Shown: in pieces, positions 1-8,672 of the stretch
Position numbering within the stretch: position 1 is the stretch's first letter
Layout of the letters: every line of letters begins with the position of its first letter
Assembly: GCA_020720665.1 (NCBI GenBank)
Contig: DYOF01000015.1
Span: 1-34,182 of the forward strand
DNA: 34,182 bases
Source: Acetofilamentum sp.
GTDB taxonomy: Bacteria; Bacteroidota; Bacteroidia; Bacteroidales; JAADGE01
Reading direction: 5' to 3'
The notes under the pieces: generated by a model
Database searches by the model: none
What the model saw: only the letters and a program-made list of their open reading frames with translations
Told to the model about the DNA's origin: nothing
Made by a program: the position numbers and the translations under genes

Positions 1-14
1 TCAAACTCATACCT

Positions 15-425
15 ATGTCAAATTTAAAGAAAAAATGTATTTTAATCGTCGAAGACGATTCGTACTCTATGCTTTTACTTAAAGAATATTTAAGCGAACT
101 GCCTTTTGATATCGAAACAGCCGATAACGGTACGGATGCCCTTGAAAAATATTCAAAAACTCGTGCCGATATTGTTTTAACGGATATTAAAATGGCCGGA
201 ATAAGGGGTATAGAGCTGTGCTCTAAAATTAAAAAAATTAATCCGCTTTCAATTGTAATTGCCCAAACGGCTTGTGTTGATAAAGAAACTTTAAATCAAC
301 TTGCCAACGGGAATTTTGATAATTATTTAATAAAACCTTATCTAAAAGAAGAGGTGCTGAATACTGTTAAGAAGACCTTGCAGCACAAAAGTTCGGTTTA
401 CAAAATACATCTTGATTCAAAATAA
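15..425 (+). CDS. Single-domain response regulator (receiver only)
   Basis: A 136-residue CheY-like receiver with no output domain. The acidic pocket is E13-D14-D15, the phosphoacceptor is D57 (in IVLTDIKM), the switch Thr is T85 (AQTA) and the conserved Lys is K107 (IKPY), so it should be phosphorylatable. A tail of about 12 residues follows the last helix with no DNA-binding or enzymatic domain, so it probably acts by protein-protein interaction or as a phosphorelay intermediate. Only 14 bases lie upstream in the window, so its own operon and cognate kinase cannot be judged. The kinase/LytTR pair downstream is 325 bases away and has its own receiver, so a link to it is not established. Confidence 0.9.
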   Translation: MSNLKKKCILIVEDDSYSMLLLKEYLSELPFDIETADNGTDALEKYSKTRADIVLTDIKMAGIRGIELCSKIKKINPLSIVIAQTACVDKETLNQLANGNFDNYLIKPYLKEEVLNTVKKTLQHKSSVYKIHLDSK

Positions 426-432
426 ATTATAT

Positions 433-451
433 CTGTTTTTTTAAGAAACAG
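433..451 (+). terminator. Weak candidate terminator after the receiver gene
   Basis: CTGTTT (433-438) pairs with AAACAG (446-451) around a 7-base loop, 8 bases after the receiver stop codon, and is followed by T-rich sequence. The stem is only 6 bp and the downstream T tract is interrupted, so this is a weak call. Confidence 0.3.
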
Positions 452-585
452 TCAGTTATTTTATTAAAAAATTGCTGAATATCAATTTATTTTTTATTTT
501 AACCGTGTTAAACCGTAAACCGATTTTTTGAAATACCCGATATCCATATTTTTATTAATTTTTTTTGTTTTTGGAGGTTTTTTAT

Positions 586-666
586 ATGTTTGAAAACGGA
601 ATTCTATTAACCGTATTAAAATTCTTGAAAATGTCTGATGTCTTCAATGCCATTAGTAATGCATAA
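586..666 (+). CDS. Candidate 26-residue small ORF with a GGAGG site
   Basis: ATG at 586 opens 26 codons ending in TAA at 664-666. A perfect GGAGG (573-577) sits 8 bases before the ATG, which is unusual here because neighbouring genes have no such site. The peptide begins MFENGILLTVLKFLKM, so its first half could form a short amphipathic or membrane-associating helix. It ends 84 bases before the kinase gene. It could be a leader peptide or a small membrane peptide, or chance. Nothing in the sequence identifies a family. Confidence 0.25.
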   Translation: MFENGILLTVLKFLKMSDVFNAISNA

Positions 667-750
667 CTATCAGAGATTTATTTAATTAAATTTTGTTAAT
701 TTGAAATGAGCAAATTTTATAATATTTATATCGTAATATAATGTTATACA

Positions 751-2742
751 ATGAATTTAATTACTAAATTATTCATAATAAATAGTATAATACTGAACAG
801 TTCCCTTGTTGCTCAAAATAAGCTGATAATAAATAATAAATCACACGATTACAATATATTATTATTAATAGAGGATGAACAATTTGATTCTGCATTAAAA
901 TATATAAATAAAAATTGTACAGAAATTCATACATTTAAAGAAACGGATAAATATAATTTGCTAAAGGCAATTATTTATCTTGAAATAAAAGAGTCTGACT
1001 CGGCATCAATCTTCTTAGAAAAGATTAATGATAATTCAAGTTTGTCTGACGAAAAATATTTGGCAGAAGGAATAATGTATTACAGAAAAAGTAATTTTAA
1101 AAACGCTTTGGAACACCTATTAAATAGCGAGAAAATAAAAATTAATGCATTCTCCGAAAAATTAAATGAAGTTCTGAAAGCGTATTTTCAGTTGTATTTG
1201 GGACGAACGTATGCAGAAATCGGTTTATATACCTTTTCAGTAGAAGAATATATTAAGGCATATAAAATATTTAAAAAATATAAATTAGAAAATTTTGCAG
1301 CAAATTCCAATAAGTTTCTTGGAAGGGCTTACACATTTTTTGCAGAGTCTGATGCAAAATATTATGAGGCTGCAGAAAACGAATTTAAACAAGCCTTAAA
1401 TTATTATGAAAAGAGTAAAAAACAAGAACAGCTTAATTGGATATATATCATTCTTTCAGATTTTTACATACAACAAAATAATGCAGACAGTTCATTTCAA
1501 TATTTAAGCAAATTAAACAAAATTGTAAATAATACCCCCGATAAAAATCTTGAAGGATTATATCACAACAATATAGGAGAAACAAATATGCTCTTGAAAG
1601 AATTGAACACAGCTGAAAAATCTTTCTTTAAAGCAATAGATTGTTATAATTCTAATAAAAATATTGTTAATAAGACGATTACATTTTATAATCTTTCTAA
1701 ATTATATTCAGAAAAAAATGAAATAGTAAAAGCAGTTATGTATGCAGATTCGGCATATAATTTTTCATTATTATCGGATATTAAACAAAAAACCGCACAA
1801 ATATTAAAATTTAAAGCGGAATTATATTACCGGCTTAATAATCCGGAAGCTTATTTATTACACAAAGAGTATGATAGTATTAAAACAAAAATATTTAATA
1901 AGCAGAACTATTACATTTCTTATTCTTTCAGAGAAAAATATGAAAACGAAAAACTAAAAAACAGTAACGATGAATTAGTCCTAATCAATAAAGTTAATTC
2001 TCAAAAACTTACAGTAGGTATTTTTGTTGCGGCAACAGTTATCCTTGTTGTTTTATTATTTGTTATAATTTTATTTTTGAAACGAAAACAAAAAAAACAC
2101 GAATTACAAAACCGCTTAAACAGTTTGCAATTACAATCCGTACAGTCACAAATGTATCCGCATTTATTATTTAATGCAACATCAGCCGCAGCTTCGGTTA
2201 TTTATAAAGAAAAAAGAGAAATTGCCTACGATTATTTAGTGAAAACTTCGCAATTAATGAGACGTGCATTAATCGACAATAATCGCCTGTATAAAACCTT
2301 ACAAGAAGAGTTGGATTTTGTTGAAAATTATCTGGAAATTCAAAAAATCAGATTCCCCGAACGATTTGACTATGAAATCAATGTTGATGAAAAACTGGAT
2401 ACATCTAAAACCGTTCCGCAGATGATTATTCAAACCTATGTTGAAAATTCAATTAAATACGGAATTGAAGCCTTGAAAGAAGGCGGTTTGCTATTGATTA
2501 ATTTAAAGCAAACCCCTGTACAAATTGAAATTGAAATACGCGATAACGGTGTCGGAATCGAAACATCAAAAACAATGAAAATTAAAGGAACCGGAAACGG
2601 TATTAAAATAATGAATGAGATATATAAAATACATAATCAATCAAAAAAAGAACAAATAAGTTTTCAAATCATTGATTTATATAAAGAAGGAAAAAAAGGA
2701 ACAGCCGTAATAATTACAATAAAAAACTCTAAATTAACTTAA
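751..2742 (+). CDS. TPR-repeat LytS-type sensor histidine kinase
   Basis: 663 residues. A signal-peptide-like N-terminus (residues 1-21, ending LVAQ) is followed by a helical, Tyr/Ala-rich TPR-like region (about 30-385) probably in the periplasm. One membrane segment (about 421-443) follows, then a short coiled linker and a His_kinase (PF06580-type) domain. The phosphorylated His is H471 in QSQMYPHLLFN. The ATPase N-box is N566 (YVENSIKYG), the G1 box is D598-N-G-V-G602 and the G2 box is GTGNG 613-617. All the catalytic elements are present. The LytTR regulator starts 2 bases after the stop codon, so the two should be co-translated and act as a two-component pair. The signal sensed is unknown; TPRs suggest a protein or peptide ligand. 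Confidence 0.93.
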   Translation: MNLITKLFIINSIILNSSLVAQNKLIINNKSHDYNILLLIEDEQFDSALKYINKNCTEIHTFKETDKYNLLKAIIYLEIKESDSASIFLEKINDNSSLSDEKYLAEGIMYYRKSNFKNALEHLLNSEKIKINAFSEKLNEVLKAYFQLYLGRTYAEIGLYTFSVEEYIKAYKIFKKYKLENFAANSNKFLGRAYTFFAESDAKYYEAAENEFKQALNYYEKSKKQEQLNWIYIILSDFYIQQNNADSSFQYLSKLNKIVNNTPDKNLEGLYHNNIGETNMLLKELNTAEKSFFKAIDCYNSNKNIVNKTITFYNLSKLYSEKNEIVKAVMYADSAYNFSLLSDIKQKTAQILKFKAELYYRLNNPEAYLLHKEYDSIKTKIFNKQNYYISYSFREKYENEKLKNSNDELVLINKVNSQKLTVGIFVAATVILVVLLFVIILFLKRKQKKHELQNRLNSLQLQSVQSQMYPHLLFNATSAAASVIYKEKREIAYDYLVKTSQLMRRALIDNNRLYKTLQEELDFVENYLEIQKIRFPERFDYEINVDEKLDTSKTVPQMIIQTYVENSIKYGIEALKEGGLLLINLKQTPVQIEIEIRDNGVGIETSKTMKIKGTGNGIKIMNEIYKIHNQSKKEQISFQIIDLYKEGKKGTAVIITIKNSKLT

Positions 2743-2744
2743 AT

Positions 2745-3491
2745 ATGATAAGAACTGTTATTATTGAAGACGAACAAGAGGATATGGATTTAATGCATAA
2801 TTTGCTGGCTGAACACCCTGCAATTCAGATTGTTGCAACAGCAAAAGATATTGAAAACGGAATTGCCGTTGTATCATTTCATAAGCCTGATTTGTTATTT
2901 CTTGATATCAATTTATACCGCCGCTTATCTTTTGAAATTTTAAATGTTGTGAGCACGTTTAATTTGAATACAAAAGTTGTGTTTACAACAGCATATAATG
3001 AATTTATGGAGAATGCTTTCAAATATTCAGCTTTCGACTATTTATTAAAACCAATTGACAGAGGGCAACTTGCAGATACCATAGTGCGATATCAAACGAA
3101 TTGTTCTTCTGAAAATTTCAGAGCAAACTTTTTAAAATTACAGGATGCTCAGAACAAATTGGTTTTTAACACAATTGACGGATATACAGTAGTAAATCCG
3201 AGAGAAATTGTGTTTATGGAAACTGAAAAGAACCAAGGATATACAGACATTTGGTTGTGCGATAATACCTTAGTTACAGTAACTAAAAGTATCGGAGAGG
3301 TATATAAAAATATTGATAATGAGGTGTTTATTAAGTTGCATCGTTCGTTTGTATTAAATATTGAATATGTTGAAAAAGTGAACCGACTTAAACGAAAATG
3401 TTATTTAAAATGTCGTCAAAATCAATTTGAAATTCCTGTTTCTCATGAAAAGGCAAAAATGCTTAAAAATATCCTTGACAAAAATATTTAA
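2745..3491 (+). CDS. LytTR-family response regulator
   Basis: 248 residues with an N-terminal receiver (about 1-120) and a C-terminal LytTR DNA-binding domain (about 137-248). Receiver residues visible are E8-D9, phosphoacceptor D54 (LFLDIN), T81/T82 and K102 (LLKP). LytTR hallmarks are the strand around IVFMETEKN (155-163) and the HRSF motif (199-202) before the recognition region. This is the usual partner of a LytS-type kinase, and the kinase gene is immediately upstream. Targets are unknown; LytTR proteins bind paired direct repeats, and I did not find an obvious pair next to this operon. A TACCTTTG box starts directly after the stop codon and appears to belong to the rpmH relic, not to this gene. 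Confidence 0.93.
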   Translation: MIRTVIIEDEQEDMDLMHNLLAEHPAIQIVATAKDIENGIAVVSFHKPDLLFLDINLYRRLSFEILNVVSTFNLNTKVVFTTAYNEFMENAFKYSAFDYLLKPIDRGQLADTIVRYQTNCSSENFRANFLKLQDAQNKLVFNTIDGYTVVNPREIVFMETEKNQGYTDIWLCDNTLVTVTKSIGEVYKNIDNEVFIKLHRSFVLNIEYVEKVNRLKRKCYLKCRQNQFEIPVSHEKAKMLKNILDKNI

Positions 3492-3499
3492 TACCTTTG
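3492..3499 (+). promoter_or_regulatory. Bacteroidota -7 box (TACCTTTG)
   Basis: TACCTTTG, followed by CA, matches the TAnnTTTG -7 consensus exactly. It is 72 bases before the rpmH-like ATG at 3564. A TTG at 3475-3477 lies 14 bases upstream, closer than the usual -33 spacing. It overlaps the last base of the LytTR gene region and looks like the surviving promoter of the rpmH relic. Confidence 0.5.
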
Positions 3500-3563
3500 C
3501 AAGCCGAATTTGAAAACAGATAAATAAACAAGTCCGAAAAGCAGATATAAATATACAAAAGAT

Positions 3564-3696
3564 ATGAAAATAACGTTTCAAGCTTCACAAAGAAAGAGAA
3601 AAAATAAACACGGTTTCAGAGAACGAATGGCTTCGGTAACCGGCAGAAATGTATGTTCGCATTAGTGCGAAATAGGCCTATGCTTTGTCCGTTTTA
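3564..3696 (+). pseudogene. rpmH: Frameshifted rpmH relic (50S ribosomal protein L34)
   Basis: From ATG 3564 the sequence reads [18 protein letters not shown] and then RERMAS..GRNV, an unmistakable L34 N-terminus (family pattern [20 protein letters not shown]...GR.V). The open frame ends after 33 codons at TAG 3663-3665. The missing C-terminus continues in the +1 frame from 3655: V-R-I-S-A-K, a TAG stop, then A-Y-A-L-S-V. This lines up without gaps with the family's ARRRAKGRAKLSV tail. By my alignment about 2 bases are lost between V30 and the Arg stretch. Intact L34 is about 45-52 residues. The arginine substitutions and second stop argue for real decay and not a single sequencing error. rnpA, the usual neighbour, is absent. 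A functional rpmH presumably lies elsewhere. Confidence 0.8.
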
Positions 3697-3951
3697 CCAT
3701 TCTTTTTGTAAACTTTTGATATAAACATGTCAATAATTAATTTCACGGCAAACTTAATCAAAAATTAACCGAACAAGCAAATCATGTGGGTAACTACATT
3801 TCGGCTTTTTGCTCAAAGTATAATTTACTTCCAACTGATAATCAGTTATTTGCATAATGAAATTTTTTATTTTCTCAAAATTCCACAAAACTTTACATTT
3901 AATTGTGATTTTTTGTAAGTTTGAATAAGCAAACTACCAAAAATCAAGTAA

Positions 3952-4048
3952 GTACTGTCAGTCGCCCCGCGAGTATCATAATAGGCTGAAAATAAGGATT
4001 AAAAATTTCCATAATTTTGCAGATAACTCGCAGGGCAACTTTTAGTAC
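3952..4048. repeat. 97-bp element with imperfect terminal inverted repeats
   Basis: The 23-base left arm (3952-3974, beginning GTACTGTCAGTCGCCCC) and the right arm (4026-4048, ending TTTTAGTAC) are inverted repeats matching at 18 of 23 positions. The match can be extended by ATC/GAT with one bulged base. The arms contain GC-rich blocks (GCCC, GCGAGT) that stand out in this AT-rich genome. The 51-base core is AT-rich and holds a TAATTTTG box (4012-4019). No target-site duplication is evident. It could be a MITE, an insertion-sequence end relic, or a long 3' hairpin beyond the minus-strand gene that ends at 4097. Confidence 0.55.
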
Positions 4049-4096
4049 GTCAATTTATCAAATCAATCAAACTATAACTATCAGTCAATTAAATAA

Positions 4097-6655
4097 TTAG
4101 TTAAGCATTATTTTTTTTGTCAAAGCATTAGTTCCTGAATTTTCCTGCAACGAAATACTAATAATGTACAATCCGTTTTCTAAAGAAATATGAGTATCTG
4201 AATTGGAAAGTTCTTGATGAACAATTTGCCCTAATGTGTTTATTATTCTGATACGAATCTTTTTTTGTTCCGGATTAAAGACCCTAATTTCATTTCCTGC
4301 ACTATGTATTTCTATTCCGGTAATTTCTTTCGGTTCAACAAGATTTGAATTAGAATCGTATAAGTCGCTTTCCCATAAACCCCTGCCGTATGTAGCAGCT
4401 CGTAATTTGCTTGTTGCCGAACTTGTTCCGTACCATATTTCGAGTTCTCCTATTACAACCTTAGGTAAGCCCGAGTTAAAAAGAGTCCAGCTTTGCGAGC
4501 CTTTTTTAACATAAACACCGAAATCAGTTCCGACATAAAGCTCATTAATAGTTGTATTGAGTTTATTTTGCACAATAGTTTTACAAGGAATTGAGGGTAA
4601 ACCGGATGAAATATTTGTCCATGTTGAACCTCCGTCTGTACTTTGATAAACTAAGGAAACATTATAACCGCCCAAAGTAACCCAAAGCGTGTTAGGGTCA
4701 TCGTTTTTAACGGCAATGTATGTAATGCTTCCGGAAGTATATATTGTTCCGGTTATGTTTGTCCATGATGTGCCGCCGTTGTCGGTTTTCCAAATATTTG
4801 TCGGGTCTGCAACGTAGAGAACCGATGTGTTTGACGGAGCAATAGCCATTGAGCGAATATAGTCTGAAGTGTTCATTGTGGAAATCTTTGTCCACGAATT
4901 CCCTCGGTTGGTTGTTTTATAAACATCTGAATATCCGGCATAGAGGATTTGCGGATTTGAGGGGTCGATAATGTAAGGCGTTACCCATGCACCGTCATAG
5001 TCGGGAGATATGTCTGTTGAACTAGACCAATGGTCCATCGTTCTGTCAATTTGTCCGTTGGTGTATGTTCCGTATTGAATGTCGGCATTTGAATGGTCAA
5101 TCAAACATTCCATTCCGTCTCCGCCTTTCACATCTGTCCATGTTCCGCCTGAGAGTAATTTCGTTCCGTTGTCTTGCAAACCTGTAATAACCTCGTTTTG
5201 AACGGTTTTCGAAACACTGAGTTTATACATCTGGCTGATAACGATACCGTCTGTTTTATCTGTCCAATTTGTTCCGTTGTTAGCGGAAATATACACACCG
5301 CCGTCGTTGCATTCAAATAAATTGCCGTCGGAGCGATATTTCAACATGTGTTTATCGGCATGAACTTCCGCTCCCGCACCACCATACCAGTGATTGACTA
5401 TAGTCCAATTTGTGCCGCCGTCGGTTGAACGCCATGTGTTTACACCACCCACTAATATTGTATTTACGTTTGTCGGCGAAACTGCCATGCTTAAATCGTA
5501 CCAACCTTGACCAACGTTGAAATCGTTTCCGTCTGTGTTCCAGCCTAATAAGTTTTTTGTATTTCCGCTTAATGTTTGTGTAAAAGAAGCCCCGCTGTCA
5601 GTTGAACGATATACACCAAATAAGCCGTCATCATTATCGGCAATAACAGCGTAAACGTAGCCGGTGTTAGCTTCGCTCACGGCAAGCTCTACACGTTGGG
5701 CATTCGTATTTAATGTCGGTGTCCAATTAGTTCCGCCATCGGTTGATACATAAATATCTCCGGATTTAGTGGAGCCGTAGAGGGTATTGAAGTCGCCGGG
5801 TTTGTATTCCATATCAATGAAGTTGTTGGAGGTCAATTGAGTTGACCACGAGCTTCCTCCGTTTGTAGTTTTATATACACCGTCAGAAGTAGCAGCCAGA
5901 AGCGTGTTATTGTCGGTGGGACTTATCAGCAAACGGTTCACCATTTTGTATTGTCCGGCTGTATAAGTTATGCCTGTAGTTTGCCAAGAAAAACCGCCGT
6001 TTGTCGATTTAAGAACACCGAGACTGTTGTTATCCCAAGCATCTTTGTCGCCGGTTGCGATGTAAATAGTTTGAGATGTAGCATAATCGCTCGGAATTAC
6101 AATGTCGCTGACACCCAGCACGGCGTTGTCGTTTGTGAGACAAGTCCACGAAGAGCCGTTGTTAGTTGTGAGCCACAAGCCGCCTGCCGGTGCGCCAACC
6201 CAGTATGAGTTGTTATCAGTCGGATGAAAAGCGATGCAATTGAGTCTGCCTATTCCGGCATAGCCACCGTCTGAATAACTTGTTCCGAGGCTCACCCAGT
6301 TTCCTGCCGAAGATTTGGCTTCCGGATTATTTTTAAGAAATTCTTGGTAAGATTGTTCAGCAGAGGTTTTCGGAAATTCTCCGGTATTCGGGTTCACCTG
6401 CATTTCCATGAGATATTCCCAACGTTTGAATTGATTCCAACCGGGTGCTTTGCGTTTATTTCCTTCGTTGTCGATATAATAACCGCGTTCAACATTAAAC
6501 GGTTTCCAATAGTCATTGAAAGCCTTTTGATAATCGAAAAGAGTAAGCTCGCTATCGGTTTTCCCCGACATTTTTAATTGATTTAGCCAAGGTTGTGCAT
6601 TTGAAATTTTCAATATTACAAGCAAAATCAGAATGGATAATGTTTTTAGTTTCAT
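4097..6655 (-). CDS. Secreted Asp-box (BNR/sortilin-like) beta-propeller protein with T9SS sorting domain
   Basis: 852 residues. A signal peptide (about 1-20, ending SNA) exports it to the periplasm. From about 115 to 770 it holds about ten Asp-box repeats of the type S/T-x-D/N-x-G-x-x-W, for example at 163-171, 217-224, 263-270, 304-312, 411-419, 457-465, 581-589, 624-632 and 672-680. This spacing is typical of sialidase/Vps10-type propellers. The last 75 or so residues form a type A T9SS sorting domain: IRVFNP near 790, NTLGQIVHQ, NGLYIISI, ending KKIMLN. No catalytic signature of sialidases (Arg triad with FRIP) was recognised, so it is more likely a surface binding or adhesion protein than a proven glycosidase. 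It is probably a substrate of PorU encoded in this window. Confidence 0.9.
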   Translation of the reverse strand: MKLKTLSILILLVILKISNAQPWLNQLKMSGKTDSELTLFDYQKAFNDYWKPFNVERGYYIDNEGNKRKAPGWNQFKRWEYLMEMQVNPNTGEFPKTSAEQSYQEFLKNNPEAKSSAGNWVSLGTSYSDGGYAGIGRLNCIAFHPTDNNSYWVGAPAGGLWLTTNNGSSWTCLTNDNAVLGVSDIVIPSDYATSQTIYIATGDKDAWDNNSLGVLKSTNGGFSWQTTGITYTAGQYKMVNRLLISPTDNNTLLAATSDGVYKTTNGGSSWSTQLTSNNFIDMEYKPGDFNTLYGSTKSGDIYVSTDGGTNWTPTLNTNAQRVELAVSEANTGYVYAVIADNDDGLFGVYRSTDSGASFTQTLSGNTKNLLGWNTDGNDFNVGQGWYDLSMAVSPTNVNTILVGGVNTWRSTDGGTNWTIVNHWYGGAGAEVHADKHMLKYRSDGNLFECNDGGVYISANNGTNWTDKTDGIVISQMYKLSVSKTVQNEVITGLQDNGTKLLSGGTWTDVKGGDGMECLIDHSNADIQYGTYTNGQIDRTMDHWSSSTDISPDYDGAWVTPYIIDPSNPQILYAGYSDVYKTTNRGNSWTKISTMNTSDYIRSMAIAPSNTSVLYVADPTNIWKTDNGGTSWTNITGTIYTSGSITYIAVKNDDPNTLWVTLGGYNVSLVYQSTDGGSTWTNISSGLPSIPCKTIVQNKLNTTINELYVGTDFGVYVKKGSQSWTLFNSGLPKVVIGELEIWYGTSSATSKLRAATYGRGLWESDLYDSNSNLVEPKEITGIEIHSAGNEIRVFNPEQKKIRIRIINTLGQIVHQELSNSDTHISLENGLYIISISLQENSGTNALTKKIMLN

Positions 6656-6742
6656 AGAATTTTTTTTAAATAAAAGGTAAAGGTAATTATTTTTTTGAAA
6701 GAGTGAAAAAATGTGTATATCATATTGTAAAATGATAAAATG

Positions 6743-6769
6743 ACCCCGAAATATAAAGGTTTTCGGGGT
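6743..6769 (-). terminator. Terminator after the acyl-CoA dehydrogenase gene
   Basis: A perfect 9-bp stem ACCCCGAAA (6743-6751) / TTTCGGGGT (6761-6769) with a 9-base loop, 48 bases beyond the stop codon of the minus-strand acyl-CoA dehydrogenase. On the minus strand the hairpin is preceded by an A tract and followed by CATTTTATCATTTT, so it can act in either direction. Confidence 0.75.
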
Positions 6770-6817
6770 ATTTTTTACTTTTGCGTTTGTTTTTTTATAT
6801 TTAGTGAATGTTTTTCT

Positions 6818-8602
6818 TTAAAACATATATTTATTATCTTCAATTAATTTATTTGCAATACGTTGACGAGCTTCTTTAACATTCGTAGGTTTAACTTTTG
6901 TGAAACATCTTAATGCTTTGATATATTTACATTGCTCTGCTTCGTCAACAAAGGAATAAATTGCTTCTAAACCTTGCTTATAAACTATATTAGCCGAATC
7001 AAATAAATAAACATTTAAAATGTCTTTATATAATTTATGAGTATCGGCATTTTTAACAGATTCTAATCGTTTAACTCTCAACAATACTGATTCTGCTACA
7101 TAGGATTCCATAATAATATCGGCAAAATTGAACAAAACTTCTTGTTCACGGGCTAAATTTCTTCCGAAATGGTTTTGTGCGGCATCAACAAGCATTAAAA
7201 ATACTGCTTTAAAATTCATAACCGTAATTTTAACGTCTTCATAATAATCGCCTGTAAACTGAGGTGAATCCGGAACATTTTTTATGAGTTCGGTGATTTT
7301 GGCAGCTTCTTCAAAAATTGCAAGTTCGCCTTTTTGACCTTTTTTAATTAAAGTGTCAGCAGTAACGTTTCTGTTTATTTCGTTGGTTCCTTCAAAAATT
7401 CTGTTGATACGAGAGTCTCTGTAACCTCTTTCAATCGGTGTTTCGGATGAATACCCCATACCGCCGTGTATTTGAACACCTTCGTCAACCACATAATCTA
7501 ACATTTCAGAACCGAAAACTTTAATTAATGCGGCTTCAATGGCAAATTCTCTTTGTGCTTCTACATTTGCTTGTCCTTTTTCCATACCGTTTGCAATATT
7601 CCGTTTTACGGCATCATCAACATTTTTACTCATTCTGTAAACAGCAGTTTCATTAGCAAAAGCTTTGATAACTTGTTGAGCCAACTTATATTTAATAGCT
7701 CCGAAATTTGAAATGAGCGTTTTAAATTGTTTTCGTTCATTTGAATATTGAACCGATTGATTAATGGCAGTTTTTGAAGCACCTATAACATTGGCACCTA
7801 ATTTAATACGACCTAAATTCAGAATATTCAAAGCAATTCTGAAACCGTCTCCGCGGTTTCCGAGTAAATTTTCAACCGGAACTTCGCAATCATTAAAGAA
7901 AATTTGAACGGTTGACGAACCTTTTATACCCATTTTATGTTCTTCGGTATTAAACGTTACACCGGGGAAATTTCTTTCGACAATAAAAGCACTTAAAATT
8001 CGGTCATCGTCAATTTTGGCAAAAACAGTTAAAATGTCAGCAAAACCGCCGTTTGTTATCCACATTTTGGAACCGTTTAAAAGGTAGTGAGTTCCTGCCG
8101 CATTTAAAACGGCTTTTGTTTTTCCTGAATTTGCATCCGAACCGGCTCCGGGTTCGGTTAAGCAATAGGCACCTAATAATTCGCCTGTTGCTAATTCGGG
8201 AAGATATTTTTGTTTTTGAGTTTCATTTCCGTAGTACATAATCGGTAAGGTACCGATGCCGGTATCGGCAGAGTAGGCAACCGAAAAAGCATAACCGGCT
8301 CCTAAAGTATCGGCAACGAGCATTGATGTTGTAAAATCTTGTCCGAAACCCATATATTCTTCCGGAATAGAAATTCCTAATAAACCCAATTCACCGGCTT
8401 TTTTTAAAATTTTAGGCATTAAGCCTTCTTCGTGCGCATCTAATCGGTCAAGTTTAGGTATAACTTCCGTGTCTAAAAAATCTTGACAGCTCTGAGCTAT
8501 CATTCGTTGTTCTTCATTGAAATCTTCGGGGATAAAAATTTCATCAGCTTCGGTGTGTCTGATAATAAATTCGCCGCCTTTTATTGCATCTTTATTAGCC
8601 AT
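6818..8602 (-). CDS. Acyl-CoA dehydrogenase
   Basis: 594 residues, an FAD flavoprotein that desaturates acyl-CoA thioesters to trans-2-enoyl-CoA in beta-oxidation. Domains in order are the N-terminal helical domain (about 30-140), the beta domain with FAD/acyl contacts GAYCLTEPGAGSD (144-156) and WITNGG (181-186), and the C-terminal helical domain with QIHGGMGYSSETPIERGYRD (377-396). The catalytic base should be E404 in RIFEGTNEINR. An extra C-terminal extension (about 420-594) makes it long, like VLCAD/ACAD9-type enzymes, so a medium- to long-chain substrate is likely. No electron-transfer flavoprotein or thiolase gene is adjacent. The stretch upstream (8603-8672) is AT-rich with no clear TAnnTTTG box. 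Confidence 0.95.
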   Translation of the reverse strand: MANKDAIKGGEFIIRHTEADEIFIPEDFNEEQRMIAQSCQDFLDTEVIPKLDRLDAHEEGLMPKILKKAGELGLLGISIPEEYMGFGQDFTTSMLVADTLGAGYAFSVAYSADTGIGTLPIMYYGNETQKQKYLPELATGELLGAYCLTEPGAGSDANSGKTKAVLNAAGTHYLLNGSKMWITNGGFADILTVFAKIDDDRILSAFIVERNFPGVTFNTEEHKMGIKGSSTVQIFFNDCEVPVENLLGNRGDGFRIALNILNLGRIKLGANVIGASKTAINQSVQYSNERKQFKTLISNFGAIKYKLAQQVIKAFANETAVYRMSKNVDDAVKRNIANGMEKGQANVEAQREFAIEAALIKVFGSEMLDYVVDEGVQIHGGMGYSSETPIERGYRDSRINRIFEGTNEINRNVTADTLIKKGQKGELAIFEEAAKITELIKNVPDSPQFTGDYYEDVKITVMNFKAVFLMLVDAAQNHFGRNLAREQEVLFNFADIIMESYVAESVLLRVKRLESVKNADTHKLYKDILNVYLFDSANIVYKQGLEAIYSFVDEAEQCKYIKALRCFTKVKPTNVKEARQRIANKLIEDNKYMF

Positions 8603-8672
8603 ATTAAAATATTTATAAATTTTGTTAAAAATAAACGCCTAAAATAAGTATTTTTTAGACCGCTGCAAAAAA

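Larger units (their letters stand above)
426..750. other. 325-base intergenic stretch
   Basis: AT-rich sequence between the receiver gene and the kinase gene. It holds the weak hairpin at 433-451, short repeated AACCGT/AAACCG motifs around 501-522, and a 26-codon ORF with a strong ribosome-binding site (listed separately). No RNA gene was recognised and no perfect TAnnTTTG promoter box was found just before the kinase. Confidence 0.5.
3492..4096. other. 605-base stretch without an intact gene
   Basis: It contains the TACCTTTG box (3492-3499), the rpmH relic (3564-3696), a 15-base interrupted palindrome (AACTGAT-A-ATCAGTT, 3833-3847) and the inverted-repeat element at 3952-4048. The rest is AT-rich with only short, unsupported ORFs. 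The mix of a relic gene and a GC-rich repeat suggests a region that has been rearranged. Confidence 0.6.

Noticed and set aside
3784-3918. 44-codon ORF in the rpmH-relic region
   Set aside because: Low-complexity Phe/Ile-rich product, no ribosome-binding site, no recognised similarity; possible old transposase remnant but not supportable.
4236-6577. Several 60-92-codon ORFs opposite or within the Asp-box protein gene
   Set aside because: They are shadows of a repetitive coding sequence in other frames with no start signals or domain features.
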